Assembly (NCBI GenBank): GCA_030446805.1 | Contig: JAUJMO010000001.1 | Span: 110,298 to 174,297 of the forward strand | DNA from: Caulobacteraceae bacterium | GTDB taxonomy: Bacteria > Pseudomonadota > Alphaproteobacteria > Caulobacterales > Caulobacteraceae | Length of the DNA: 64,000 bases | Direction of reading: 5' to 3' | Shown here: piece after piece, positions 27,488 to 36,135 of the stretch | Position numbering within the stretch: the first letter of the stretch is position 1 | How the letters are laid out: each line of letters starts with the position of its first letter | Notes under the pieces: generated by a model | Seen by the model: the letters and a program-made list of their open reading frames with translations, nothing else | Told to the model about the DNA's origin: nothing | Databases searched by the model: none | Position numbers and translations under genes: made by a program

Positions 27488-27763
27488 CACGCTCGTGCGC
27501 CTCGCCTTTGGAGCGCCGCTGAGGCCAAGGCGAAGCTCAGCGAGATCATCGCCAAGGCCGTCTCCGAGGGGCCGCAGTATGTGACGCGGCACGGCAAGCC
27601 GACCGTGGTGGTGGTTTCGGCCGAGCAGTGGTCCAAGCTGGAACGGCGACGATCCTCCGTCGAGGTGCTGACCGACCCCAACTACGGGGTGCTTGACGAG
27701 GGGGAGGCCGAGACCTTGTTCGCGCGCGATCGGTCCCCGGAGCGTCCGGCGCCGGAGCTTTGA
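27479..27763 (+). CDS. Phd/YefM-type antitoxin
   Basis: A 94-residue protein. WSAAEAKAKLSEIIAKAVSEG and QYVTRHGKPTVVVVSAEQW form the Phd/YefM dimerisation and DNA-binding fold. The C-terminal 35 residues (VEVLTDPNYGVL onward) would wrap the toxin. It is co-translated with the PIN toxin (TTGA overlap, 27760-27763). No ribosome site precedes the ATG, consistent with leaderless translation. Confidence 0.88.
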   Translation: MTKHARAPRLWSAAEAKAKLSEIIAKAVSEGPQYVTRHGKPTVVVVSAEQWSKLERRRSSVEVLTDPNYGVLDEGEAETLFARDRSPERPAPEL

Positions 27764-28194
27764 CCTATCTGCTGGACACGGGCGTCGTGTGCCAACGCGC
27801 CAGGGCGCGGCCGGAGCTCCGCGTCATGGACTGGCTGGGCCGGCAGGCTGCGGACGAGCTCCATTTATCGGTGCTGACCCTGGGCGAGCTTCGCTATGGT
27901 GTGGAGCGTCTGCCGGCTGGGCGGAAACGCCGCTTGCTCACGGCCTATGTGGGCGAGCTTGAAGAGGCGTTCGAGGGACGTGTTCTGCCGTTCGACGCCG
28001 AGGCTGCGGCGAGCTGGGCGGCGGTGCGGCGCGCGGCGGAGCTGCACTCGCGCACCCTGTCCACCGCGGACGCCATGCTTGCGGCGACTGCAACGCTGCA
28101 CGGCCTCACCCTGGTCACGCGCAATGTGCGGGATTTCGAGGGCTGGGGCGGGCCCCTGCTGAACCCGTGGCCGCCCCAGCCTTCGGCCTCCTAG
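27760..28194 (+). CDS. VapC-type PIN-domain toxin ribonuclease
   Basis: A 144-residue PIN protein starting at TTG overlapping the antitoxin stop. Acidic active-site residues are D6 in YLLDTGVV, Glu in LTLGELRYG, Asp in STADAMLAATA and Asp in TRNVRDFEG. The usual Asp-Thr-Asn is Asp-Thr-Gly here. The ending LLNPW is common in VapC. The expected activity is magnesium-dependent cleavage of specific RNAs, neutralised by the upstream antitoxin. It ends one base from the convergent phoH-like stop. Confidence 0.9.
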   Translation: MTYLLDTGVVCQRARARPELRVMDWLGRQAADELHLSVLTLGELRYGVERLPAGRKRRLLTAYVGELEEAFEGRVLPFDAEAAASWAAVRRAAELHSRTLSTADAMLAATATLHGLTLVTRNVRDFEGWGGPLLNPWPPQPSAS

Positions 28195-28195
28195 G

Positions 28196-28954
28196 TCACA
28201 GCACCCCCAGCATGGACGCCACCAGCGGGTGGCGGACGATGTCCATCTCGCGCAGGCGCACCACGGCGATGTCCGGCACGCGCTGCAGCTTCTCGGCCAC
28301 GTCGCCCAGCCCCGACATGGAGGGCAGCAGGTCCGTCTGGCCGGGGTCGCCGGTGATCACCATCGTCGAGTGCCAGCCCAGGCGGGTCAGCAGCATCTTG
28401 AGCTGCACATAGGTGCAGTTCTGCGCCTCGTCGATGACCACAAAGGCGTTGTTCAGCGTGCGCCCGCGCATATAGCCCACCGGCGCGATCTCGATCAGGC
28501 CCTCGGCCATGAGCGCCCGGACTCGCTTCATCGACAGCCGGTCGGACAGGGCGTCGTAGAGGGGCCGCAGATAGGGCGCGAGCTTGTCCTCCATGTCGCC
28601 CGGCAGGAAACCGATCGACTCGCCGGCTTCGATCGCCGGACGCGACAAGACGATGCGACCGACGCGACCCGCCTCCAGCGCCTCCACGGCCTTGGCGATG
28701 GCGAGATAGGTTTTGCCTGTGCCGGCGGGCCCCAGAGCCAGGACCAGATTGTTGGCGTCGATGGCGGCCATCAGTTCCGCCTGGCCGGGCGACTGGGCTT
28801 TGACCGTCTTGAGATAGCCCTGGTCGCGTTCTTCTCCCGGCAGGGGCGACCAGCCCCGGTTCACCGGCAGGCGACGAATGTTGTCGTCATCGTGCGTGCG
28901 AGCCGTATCGAACTCGCCTTCACGCATCATCCGCTTCAGGGCGCGCTTGGTCAT
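28196..28954 (-). CDS. PhoH-like ATPase
   Basis: A 252-residue P-loop protein. The N-terminal 60 residues are charged. Walker A is GPAGTGKTYLA and Walker B is AFVVIDEAQN, followed by the PhoH-specific LTRLGWHSTMVITGD-PGQTDL. It likely acts in RNA metabolism, as PhoH2/YbeZ proteins are linked to helicase or ribosome-associated functions; the exact role is unknown. The start at 28954 is preceded by AGGAG. A structured leader with a terminator lies immediately upstream. Confidence 0.9.
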   Translation of the reverse strand: MTKRALKRMMREGEFDTARTHDDDNIRRLPVNRGWSPLPGEERDQGYLKTVKAQSPGQAELMAAIDANNLVLALGPAGTGKTYLAIAKAVEALEAGRVGRIVLSRPAIEAGESIGFLPGDMEDKLAPYLRPLYDALSDRLSMKRVRALMAEGLIEIAPVGYMRGRTLNNAFVVIDEAQNCTYVQLKMLLTRLGWHSTMVITGDPGQTDLLPSMSGLGDVAEKLQRVPDIAVVRLREMDIVRHPLVASMLGVL

Positions 28955-28994
28955 GGGAGGCTCCTGTGGGCCGCAGTCCGTGTTGCGAACGGGC

Positions 28995-29200
28995 CAAGAA
29001 AAAAGGGCGGAGCCGGAAGGCTCGCCCTTTGGTCGCGGGGAAAGGATGGAGTCGGTCGTGACGGCGGGAGGGTTCCCGTCCGGGTCAGGCCTGGCTGGCG
29101 GCCCATGGGGCCGCCGGGACGCTGCGTGAACCACGCCGATGCTCCGCCCTGGCGCGACTCGGGCCCGCAGGTTGCGGACTCGAATCGTGCTGCGAGCATG
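28995..29200 (-). ncRNA. Possible structured leader or small RNA upstream of the phoH-like gene
   Basis: Between the divergent phoH-like and gamma-carbonic-anhydrase genes the minus strand holds a -10-like TACAAT (29201-29206), a perfect 8-bp hairpin (GGCGGCCC 29097-29104 with GGGCCGCC 29108-29115) and an intrinsic terminator (29002-29030 plus T-tract). A transcript of about 200 nt would end 40 bp before the phoH-like ATG. This could be an attenuated leader or an independent small RNA. It matches no RNA family I recognise. Confidence 0.35.
28996..29030 (-). terminator. Intrinsic terminator upstream of the phoH-like gene
   Basis: A 12-bp stem with one bulged base (29002-29014 with 29019-29030) and a 4-nt loop is followed on the minus strand by six T residues and CTT. 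It is the best-formed intrinsic terminator in the window, and it sits in front of, not behind, the phoH-like gene on the same strand. Confidence 0.75.
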
Positions 29201-29257
29201 ATTGTAGGGGTGTTGCCGGGAGATTAAGCCACGGATGTGCAACGGAGGAACGGATCC

Positions 29258-29800
29258 ATGACTCTGTTCGATCTTGGCGATCGCCGTCCCAAGCTGCCGC
29301 CCGGGGGCCAGTGCTGGATCGCGCCGAGCGCGGTGGTGGTGGGCTCCGTCGAACTTCGCCGCGACGCGAGCGTCTGGTTCGGAGCGGTCATCCGTGGCGA
29401 CAATGATCCGATCACGGTGGGCGAGGAAAGCAACATCCAGGACCACAGCGTTCTTCATACCGATGAAGGCGTTCCGCTCACCATCGGCGCAGGCGTGACG
29501 GTTGGCCACCGGGCGATGCTGCACGGCTGCACGGTGGGCGACAACAGCCTGATCGGCATCGGCGCCGTCGTCCTGAACCGCGCGGTGATCGGCGGCGACT
29601 GCTTGATCGGGGCGGGCAGCCTGATCACCGAGGGAAAGACCATCCCCGACCGCAGCCTCGTCATGGGCGCGCCAGGCAAGGTGGTCCGGGAACTGACCGA
29701 CGCAGAGGTGCAGATGCTGCGCCTCTCCGCCCTCCATTACGTGGAGAACTGGAAGCGCTACGCTCGCGATCTTCGCCCAAGCGGCGGCGCCGGCGGCTGA
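29258..29800 (+). CDS. Gamma-carbonic anhydrase-like hexapeptide-repeat protein
   Basis: A 180-residue left-handed beta-helix protein. The three zinc histidines are visible in [23 protein letters not shown] and the hexapeptides between them, as in CamH/YrdA-type gamma-carbonic anhydrases. [20 protein letters not shown] and [13 protein letters not shown] are family blocks. The start at 29258 follows a GGAGGAA ribosome site. Hydration of CO2 has been shown only for some members, so the enzyme activity is tentative. Confidence 0.9.
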   Translation: MTLFDLGDRRPKLPPGGQCWIAPSAVVVGSVELRRDASVWFGAVIRGDNDPITVGEESNIQDHSVLHTDEGVPLTIGAGVTVGHRAMLHGCTVGDNSLIGIGAVVLNRAVIGGDCLIGAGSLITEGKTIPDRSLVMGAPGKVVRELTDAEVQMLRLSALHYVENWKRYARDLRPSGGAGG

Positions 29801-29870
29801 TGCTCCCGGTAGGGGACCCGCGCAGTCGGCGCCTTTGCTCCTCGCCGGCTCAGGCGCGGTCGGACCCGGT

Positions 29871-30311
29871 TCAGTCGTTCATCGTCTGGTCGTGCGTCCC
29901 GCCTGGGCGCACGACGCCGGTGAGGGCCGCTTCCGCCGTGCTGGTGTCGTCGGAGCGCGCCAGATCGGCGACCGAGATCACGCCCACCAGCCGCTGCTCG
30001 CCGTTGACCACGGGCAGCCGGCGGACCTGATGATCGCTCATCAGAATGGCGACGTCGTCCACGTCCTGGTCCTCACGGGCGACCAGCACGTCGGAGCTCA
30101 TCACCTCGCGGACGGGCGTCTCGGGGCCGCGATCCTGGGCCACCGCGCGCACCGCGATGTCGCGATCGGTGACCATGCCCTCGATCCGCTCGAGGCTGCC
30201 GACGGGCAGGGCCCCCGTGTCGGACTTCAACATCAGCCGAGCGGCTTCGGCGACCGTCTGGTCGGCGGACACCACCTGGACATCGCGGCTCATCAGATCA
30301 GCAACTTTCAT
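29871..30311 (-). CDS. CBS-pair protein
   Basis: A 146-residue protein made almost entirely of two CBS motifs: MSRDVQVVSADQTVAEAARLM, LPVGSLERIEGMVTDRDI and PVREVMSSDVLVAREDQDVD, RRLPVVNGEQRLVGVISVADL. Such stand-alone pairs bind adenine nucleotides and act as energy sensors. The start at 30311 is chosen because the motif begins MKVADLMSRDV. It has no partner domain and no obvious operon. Confidence 0.9.
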   Translation of the reverse strand: MKVADLMSRDVQVVSADQTVAEAARLMLKSDTGALPVGSLERIEGMVTDRDIAVRAVAQDRGPETPVREVMSSDVLVAREDQDVDDVAILMSDHQVRRLPVVNGEQRLVGVISVADLARSDDTSTAEAALTGVVRPGGTHDQTMND

Positions 30312-30908
30312 AGGTGTGGTTCCTTTGCACGGTCGGGCTCTCCCTGGAGAGAACAGATGATGCCGACTTGTGTTCCTTGCCTTTGTGGAAGCTGCTAAGT
30401 CATCGACCCGACACACCTGCGCAGTTACTTGCCGCCTGGAAGCAGGAAGTCTGGAGAGAAATTCGGCATGTAGCGGCCATCGTCGGCTCAGGCTGAAGCG
30501 GAACACCGTTGCGGCCCCGGCGCAGGCCGCCCCACAGCATCACCTCGGACAGCTCGCTCGCCGCTGAAGCGCCCGCAACCGCTTGCCGGCCAGGATCGTC
30601 GGGGCGACCGCCGGACGGCCGTAGGTCGGCCCGAGGACAGGCTGCACGGGGAGAAGGCGGCCGCAGCGCCGACCTCAACGCCGGCCTGGTTTCGTCACAA
30701 ACGGCAACCCTGACGGACGTTGACGTGCAGGTTCAGAACCGATCTCCGCGTCGGTCGCCCCGATGCTCGCGCAAAGGGCTTTCGACTCGGGGTGGAAGTC
30801 CCGAGCGAACCCCGCCCCTGCGCCCCCTTCGCCGTTCGCAATCTGGCGCCCGCGACCGTTTGGCCCGCCCTTTGCTCAGTGCTCTCCCGATCCAACGGGA
30901 GCTGTCCC
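30312..30908. other. 597-bp intergenic region
   Basis: It separates the divergent CBS-pair gene and the exported protein gene. Short frames here have no ribosome sites or family-like sequence. No hairpin with a T-tract or tRNA is seen. It presumably holds both promoters. Confidence 0.4.
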
Positions 30909-31727
30909 ATGTCCGCACACTACAAGACTCTTCTACCTCTTCTGGCGGGCGGCATGCTGCTCGCGTTCGGGTCGGCCGCTTCGGCCGACTGCGAACCGGT
31001 TTGCAAGCCGGGCGCGCACAAACCGCAGCCGCCGAAACCCAAGCCTCCGATGCCCAAGCCGCAGCAACCGACGCCGCCGGCGAACAATTTCAACGTCAAC
31101 GTCAATGTTCACGCCAACGCCACGGCCATCTCGACCGCGAACGCCACCGCCAACGCCGCCTCCAATGGCGGGTCGGACGGGGACACCTTCTTCTTCGGCG
31201 GCGGCGGCTCCAACATCATCGCCACCCCGGGTTTCCCCGTGATCCAGCGCTTGAACGTGCAGGGCGACACCGTCCGAACCGCGATCAAGGAAAAGCGCAC
31301 CGTGCATAAGCAGGTCGTGGTTCAGGCCTTCTGCCTTGACGACCGCAGCGTCCCGCACCCCGCCTCGCGGCTGAACCCCGATGTGGAGATCGGCGAAACC
31401 TTCAAGGGCGAGCTGTTCCGCTGCATCGCCGGCACCCGCCTGCAGGCCACCTACGCCGACTACATGGGCAGGGTGGGCTTCGACGGCGGCCAGACCATGG
31501 ACTGCCCCAAGGGCCAGGCCCTCTACCTCGAGGGCGGCGCGCTTAGCTGCCGCCAGCAGACCGCCCAGCGCAACTGCTTCGAGCGTTCCCTTCTGCGCCG
31601 TCACGGCGCCGGGGTGAAGATCTTCAAGATGACCAAGATCGAGGAGTACGCCTCCTTCAAGGAAGAAGTGATCGCCAGCCAGAGCGAGATCGCCCTGGAC
31701 GGCGGCGTGGGCGGCTTCGTCCACTAA
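30909..31727 (+). CDS. Exported protein of unknown function with Pro/Lys and Asn/Ala-rich segments
   Basis: A 272-residue protein with a clear signal peptide (hydrophobic residues 8-24, cleavage near SAASA). After it come a proline/lysine spacer (KPQPPKPKPPMPKPQQPTPP), an Asn/Val/Ala alternating stretch (NFNVNVNVHANATAIS), a glycine-rich patch (FFFGGGGS) and a cysteine-containing C-terminal half (six cysteines). I do not recognise a domain. It is likely periplasmic or surface-exposed, with the cysteines forming disulfides. A strong terminator follows. Confidence 0.8.
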   Translation: MSAHYKTLLPLLAGGMLLAFGSAASADCEPVCKPGAHKPQPPKPKPPMPKPQQPTPPANNFNVNVNVHANATAISTANATANAASNGGSDGDTFFFGGGGSNIIATPGFPVIQRLNVQGDTVRTAIKEKRTVHKQVVVQAFCLDDRSVPHPASRLNPDVEIGETFKGELFRCIAGTRLQATYADYMGRVGFDGGQTMDCPKGQALYLEGGALSCRQQTAQRNCFERSLLRRHGAGVKIFKMTKIEEYASFKEEVIASQSEIALDGGVGGFVH

Positions 31728-31751
31728 GACCCGCTCTGAAGACGCTGTAGA

Positions 31752-31779
31752 GCCCCGGCGAGCGATCGCCGGGGCCTTT
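31752..31779. terminator. Bidirectional terminator between the exported protein and M16 peptidase genes
   Basis: A perfect 10-bp stem GCCCCGGCGA/TCGCCGGGGC (31752-31761 and 31766-31775) with the stable loop GCGA, followed by CTTTC on the plus strand. It lies 25 bp after one stop and 5 bp before the convergent M16 stop. Confidence 0.75.
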
Positions 31780-31783
31780 CGCG

Positions 31784-34726
31784 TCAGTTGGAGCCGCCGG
31801 CGGCCGCGGCGGGCCTGGCCTCGGGCGCCACCACCAGGCGGTAGGCCCTGTCGTTGACGAGGTACTGCCGAGCCACGCGCTGGACGTCCGCGGGCGTGAC
31901 CTTTTGCAGCCCCGTGATGGCCTCGCGGATCACGTTCAAGCGGCGCGGATCGGTCTGGGCGCCCGCGAGCTGGCCTAGCCAGTATTCGTTGCCGGCCTGG
32001 GAGCGTTGGATCGCCTCCACCCGGGGCTGCACCGCGCGCTGGAGTTCGTCGGCCGTGACCGGTGCGTCGCGAAGGCCGGCGGCGATCTTCTCCGCATCCG
32101 CGAAGAAGGGCTGCAGCTTGTCCGGCGGGGCCTCGATGCTGGCGGCCAGGTAGCCGTAGTCCGGATAGACCCAGGCGGCTTCGTAGGAGGTGCCCGGCGA
32201 GTAGGTGACGCCCTGTTTCTCGCGGATCTCCTCCATCAGGCGCAGGCGCATGACCTGCTCCAGGACGCGCAGGGCGCGGGCGTCCTGAGGATTGCTCGGG
32301 AAGTCGTCGGTGGGCCAGGCGATATAGGCCACCGCCTGGTCGGGTCGACCCTTGTGCGTCAGCCGCACGGGCTCCGGCGTGCCGGCGGGGAAGGGGGTGC
32401 GCGTGGCGGCTGCCGAGATGGTGTCGTCCGTCCGTCGGGGCAGGGCGCCGAAGGTGGCGGCCGTCTGCCGGATCGCCTCCTCCACCGTCACATCGCCCGT
32501 GATCACCACTTCGATCGGCTCGCGGCTGAGCGGGGCGCCGATCTCGGTCCGGACCTGGTTCAGCGTGGTGGCCGCCATGGCTTCGCGCGAGGGCAGGCCG
32601 AAGCGCGGGTCGCCGGAGCGCAGCAACCGGGGCAGGTCACGCCCAAGCACCCCGCCCGGCGAAGCCTCCAACTGATTGTGCAGATTGGGGGCGAAGGCCT
32701 TGAGCCGCTCCACTCCTTGCGGGCGCCAACCCGGATCGGTGGCGTAGGCCGCCAGCACCTGAAGCTGCGTGTCCAGATCTTCGGGCCGCGTGCCGCCCGA
32801 CAGCACGAAACCGTCGTCGTCGATGGTGAAGCTGGCGCCATAGACCTCGGCCGCCAGCGCTTCCTCGATCTCTTCGGTGGTGAGCTTGCCCAGGCCGCCC
32901 TCGGTCAGGGCTGCGCCGGCCACCCAGGCGGGGCTAGGCCGGTCGCGGCGAAGGTCCAGTTCGCCGTCGCCGATCCTGGCGGCCGCCAGCACCTGGTCCT
33001 TGCGGTTCCGGCTTGGCCGCACCGTCAGGCGCACGCCGTTCTCGAATCGCACAAAGGTGACGCCCAGATCGGGGACCTCCCGCCGCTCGGCCACACGGCC
33101 CGGCATCCCGAAGTTGGTGTAAGCCCAGGCCTTGCCCGTCTGGGGCGTTGGAGGCGCCACCGCCACCTGGCGCGAGCCGTTGAAGGCGGCCGCCACCGCG
33201 CGGTCGCCGTCGGTGATCGGCTGGGGGCTGGAGACGAACACCAGCGGGCCTTCACCTTGGAACAGCGGTTTGATCGCCGCATTGACCTGTTCGGCCGTCA
33301 GGCCGCGCACGGCCTCGTCGAAGACGGCCAGGTTCTCGTCCGGCGCGGTGAACACATCGTCGTCGTTGACCTGAGAAGCGATGGCGCTGGCCAGCGCCGG
33401 CGAGCGGCGGGTGGCCTGGCCCGCGACGGAGGCCTGCAGGCTGGTGCGAGCCTCGGTGATCTCGCGGTCGAGCTCGCGCTGAGTGACGCCGTGCTGCACG
33501 GCGCGCCGGCCTTCCTGCTCAGCGGCTTCGAGGGCGCGGCGCCACTGGCCGGTTTGGTAAGCCACGCTGAGCTGGGTCTGGTCGGCGGCGTCCAGGGAGG
33601 CGCCGTGCCCCGCGCTGGCGCTGATGAAGGGCGGGTTGTCGCCGCGCGAGATCCGCTCCAGCCCCCGGTTCAGGACGGCCAAGCCCAGGCTCTCGATCCA
33701 TTCTTCACGACGCTCGGCGCGGGTGTCGGGATCGAGCTCGGGCGGGCTCATCCAGGCGATGGTGAGCTGTGCGGGCGCGCCGGTCTCCACAAAGGCGCGC
33801 GTCTCCGTTCGCCGCTCCGCCACCCGCCCCAGATTGGGACCTACTCCGGCCGCACCCTGGCCGCGCCAGTCGGAGAAGCGGCTGCGGATCTTGGCCTCCA
33901 TCTCCGCTGGGTCGAAGTCGCCCACGGCGATGAAGGTGGCGTTCTCCGGCCTGTAGTACTGTTCGTAGAAGCTGACGAACCGCTCGCGCGGGGCGGTCCT
34001 CAGTACGCTGACGTCCCCGATCGGGAAGCGTTTGGGCGGCAGCTGGCCCTTCATGAGAAAGTCGAACTGAGACTTGACCATCCGCAGGCCGGGCGTGTCG
34101 CGGGTGCGCTCCTCCGACAGCACCACGCCGCGTTCCCGGTCGATGGCCTCGGTGGCCAGGGTGGCTTCGCCCGCGGCTTCGCGCATCAGCAGGAGCGCGG
34201 TATCCACGACCTCCGTCTTCGTGTCCGGCAGCTCCAGCATGTACACGGTTTCGTCGAAGCTGGTGTAGGCGTTGGTGTCGGGGCCGAACGCCAGGCCCAC
34301 GCGCTCCAACCGCTTGATGAACTCCCCTTCCGGCACGTTCCTGGTGCCGTTGAAGATCATGTGCTCCATGAAGTGGGCCAGTCCGAGCTGGTCGTCGCGC
34401 TCCATCAGCGAGCCTGCGTCGATCCGCAAACGGAAGGACGCCTCGCCGGCCGGGGTGGCGTTGCGCATCACCGCATAACGCATGCCGTTGGGCAGCTGCC
34501 CGAAGCGCACGCCCGGGTCGGGCTTGAGGTCGCTGATCGGCCAGGCCGCGCGCGCCGGCTGGCCGGCGGGGCCGCCCTGAGCAGGCGAGGGGACCCCCGG
34601 GGCGGCCGGGGGGGCGGCGGCCACCGCCGCTTCATAGGCCTTCTCGGGATCGAGCGGCGCGGCGGCGCAGCCCGCCAGCAGGGCCGCGACGCCGGTCGCG
34701 GTCAGCAGGAGATTGAGCGGTCGCAT
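31784..34726 (-). CDS. M16-family zinc metallopeptidase, lipoprotein
   Basis: A 980-residue protein with a lipoprotein signal (LLAGC, Cys20) and a proline/alanine-rich linker to residue 60. The inverted zinc motif HxxEH is H118-F-M-E-H122, with the third ligand Glu about 76 residues later in EAAGEATLATEAIDRE. The C-terminal half is the usual inactive M16 partner domain (about residues 540-960), which together with the first closes into a clam-shell. It is anchored in the envelope and probably degrades peptides in the periplasm. The substrate is unknown. Confidence 0.93.
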   Translation of the reverse strand: MRPLNLLLTATGVAALLAGCAAAPLDPEKAYEAAVAAAPPAAPGVPSPAQGGPAGQPARAAWPISDLKPDPGVRFGQLPNGMRYAVMRNATPAGEASFRLRIDAGSLMERDDQLGLAHFMEHMIFNGTRNVPEGEFIKRLERVGLAFGPDTNAYTSFDETVYMLELPDTKTEVVDTALLLMREAAGEATLATEAIDRERGVVLSEERTRDTPGLRMVKSQFDFLMKGQLPPKRFPIGDVSVLRTAPRERFVSFYEQYYRPENATFIAVGDFDPAEMEAKIRSRFSDWRGQGAAGVGPNLGRVAERRTETRAFVETGAPAQLTIAWMSPPELDPDTRAERREEWIESLGLAVLNRGLERISRGDNPPFISASAGHGASLDAADQTQLSVAYQTGQWRRALEAAEQEGRRAVQHGVTQRELDREITEARTSLQASVAGQATRRSPALASAIASQVNDDDVFTAPDENLAVFDEAVRGLTAEQVNAAIKPLFQGEGPLVFVSSPQPITDGDRAVAAAFNGSRQVAVAPPTPQTGKAWAYTNFGMPGRVAERREVPDLGVTFVRFENGVRLTVRPSRNRKDQVLAAARIGDGELDLRRDRPSPAWVAGAALTEGGLGKLTTEEIEEALAAEVYGASFTIDDDGFVLSGGTRPEDLDTQLQVLAAYATDPGWRPQGVERLKAFAPNLHNQLEASPGGVLGRDLPRLLRSGDPRFGLPSREAMAATTLNQVRTEIGAPLSREPIEVVITGDVTVEEAIRQTAATFGALPRRTDDTISAAATRTPFPAGTPEPVRLTHKGRPDQAVAYIAWPTDDFPSNPQDARALRVLEQVMRLRLMEEIREKQGVTYSPGTSYEAAWVYPDYGYLAASIEAPPDKLQPFFADAEKIAAGLRDAPVTADELQRAVQPRVEAIQRSQAGNEYWLGQLAGAQTDPRRLNVIREAITGLQKVTPADVQRVARQYLVNDRAYRLVVAPEARPAAAAGGSN

Positions 34727-34788
34727 GGAGGGTTCCTCGCGGGCGATCGGCCCTTAGCACAACGGCCCATAGCACGAGGAAGAACAAA

Positions 34789-34810
34789 CGCCCGACGCGG
34801 ACGCCGGGCG
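34789..34810 (-). terminator. Probable terminator of the hfaABD operon
   Basis: CGCCCG (34789-34794) pairs with CGGGCG (34805-34810), followed on the minus strand by TTTGTTCTT. It lies about 85 bp after the hfaD stop and before the M16 gene. Confidence 0.5.
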
Positions 34811-34893
34811 CAAGTCACAGTTCAGACAGTGGGGGCGGCGCGAGGTCGCAGACTTCGCGCCGCCTCTGGATGTCCGCTCAGCCGGACAGAGAC

Positions 34894-36135
34894 TTAGGGC
34901 CTGGGCCGGCTGACGACGTAGCTGGCCTGGTTGCCCACCGCGGTGGCGTTGGCCAGGACCGAACGTGCGCCGCCGACGTCGGCCCGGGTCACGGCGGAGA
35001 CGTCGCCGTTGCTGACCTGGGTGTTGCGAGCGTCGAGCACGCCGTCGCAGTCGCTGCAAGCCTGGGCCGAGACGGCGTTGCCGTAGGCCGAGGCGTTCAC
35101 GTCGAGGTCGTAGCCCGTGGAGCCGTCGAAGGAGGCGTAGGCGTCCACGCCGCCGCTGTTCAGCTGGTCGGTGTTCAGGGTCAGGGTGTCGCCGTAGGCC
35201 ACGGCCGAGACCGTGTTGCCGACGCCGGCGGCGTTGGCGCTGGCCCTGCCGAACTCGCCCACATAGAGCGCCGACTCCGCCCGGACATAGCCCAAGTGCT
35301 CCTGCCCCACGGCCGCGGTGGTGGAGGCGCCCTGGTTGGCCAGGGTGACCGAGTTGGCCGCCGCCGAGCTGAAGGCCGCCACGGTCTGACCGTTGTCGAC
35401 CTCGGCGCCGACGGAGGCTTCCGTGGAGCCGGTGGACACCTGGGCGGCGTTCAACCGGACATCGTGCGCCGCGCCTTGCACCAAGGCCTGGTTGGCGCCG
35501 GCGATCGCCGTCAGTTGGGCTTCGCCCTTGACGTGCAACAGCGAGGCCTCCGTGCGGGCCGTGGAGCCGGCGCCGTAGTGGTACTGTCCCGACCGGATGT
35601 CGGCGGTTCCGCCCCGGACGTGGCTGGCCTGATCGTTGCCGACCGCCAGCGCCAGCCCGGAGGTGTCCCCCGAGGAGCTCAGCTCGGCCGTGACCCGCGT
35701 GCGGGCCTCGATCGCGCTGGCCGGACGGTCCGGATCCCCGTCCACCACCTGGTCGGTGGACGCCGTCAGGCGGCCCCCCTGAGTGGTGGTGTGCAGCGTC
35801 TGGCCCACCGCGGCCGCGATGGCCCCCGTGGAGGGGGACCAGCCGTGAACCGTGACGTCCGTCCGGGCGGAGACGTTGCGCGTGCGCTGAAGCGAGTTCA
35901 GCGCCACGTCCTCGTCCTCGACCTGAATGGAGGCGGCGGCGCCCTTCGCCCCCGTGGTGGCCGAGACGCCCTCGGCCGGATCGATCACATTCAGGGTCTG
36001 CCCGGCGAACACGTCGCCCAGCGAGAACTGGCTGTTGTCGATCCGGCTTCCGGCTTCCTGACTAGAAGCGGCCGTTGCGAACAGCGCGGTCGCGGCGCAC
36101 GTTCCAACGAGAAGGGTCTTCGCGGGTCGCAGCAT
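34894..36135 (-). CDS. hfaD: Holdfast anchoring protein HfaD
   Basis: A 413-residue exported protein with signal peptide MLRPAKTLLVGTCAATALFA (cleavage near SSQ). The mature part is low-complexity and rich in Ala, Ser, Thr, Val and Asn, with recurring VGNxxS/AxGNxVSA units (ALAVGNDQASHV, GVGNTVSAVAYG, AYGNAVSAQA, TAVGNQASYV), consistent with a repetitive beta-structured adhesin. In Caulobacter HfaD is an outer-membrane adhesin that holds the polysaccharide holdfast to the stalk tip. The first 74 bases overlap hfaB in another frame; the signal peptide supports this start. Confidence 0.85.
   Translation of the reverse strand: MLRPAKTLLVGTCAATALFATAASSQEAGSRIDNSQFSLGDVFAGQTLNVIDPAEGVSATTGAKGAAASIQVEDEDVALNSLQRTRNVSARTDVTVHGWSPSTGAIAAAVGQTLHTTTQGGRLTASTDQVVDGDPDRPASAIEARTRVTAELSSSGDTSGLALAVGNDQASHVRGGTADIRSGQYHYGAGSTARTEASLLHVKGEAQLTAIAGANQALVQGAAHDVRLNAAQVSTGSTEASVGAEVDNGQTVAAFSSAAANSVTLANQGASTTAAVGQEHLGYVRAESALYVGEFGRASANAAGVGNTVSAVAYGDTLTLNTDQLNSGGVDAYASFDGSTGYDLDVNASAYGNAVSAQACSDCDGVLDARNTQVSNGDVSAVTRADVGGARSVLANATAVGNQASYVVSRPRP

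Noticed and set aside
30314-30678. Short open frames in the 597-bp gap
   Set aside because: There are no ribosome sites, and composition and sequence look like random GC-rich frames.
32006-34897. A 963-codon frame on the plus strand opposite the M16 peptidase
   Set aside because: High GC at third positions keeps the antisense frame open. It has no recognisable motif, while the minus strand has HFMEH and a lipobox.
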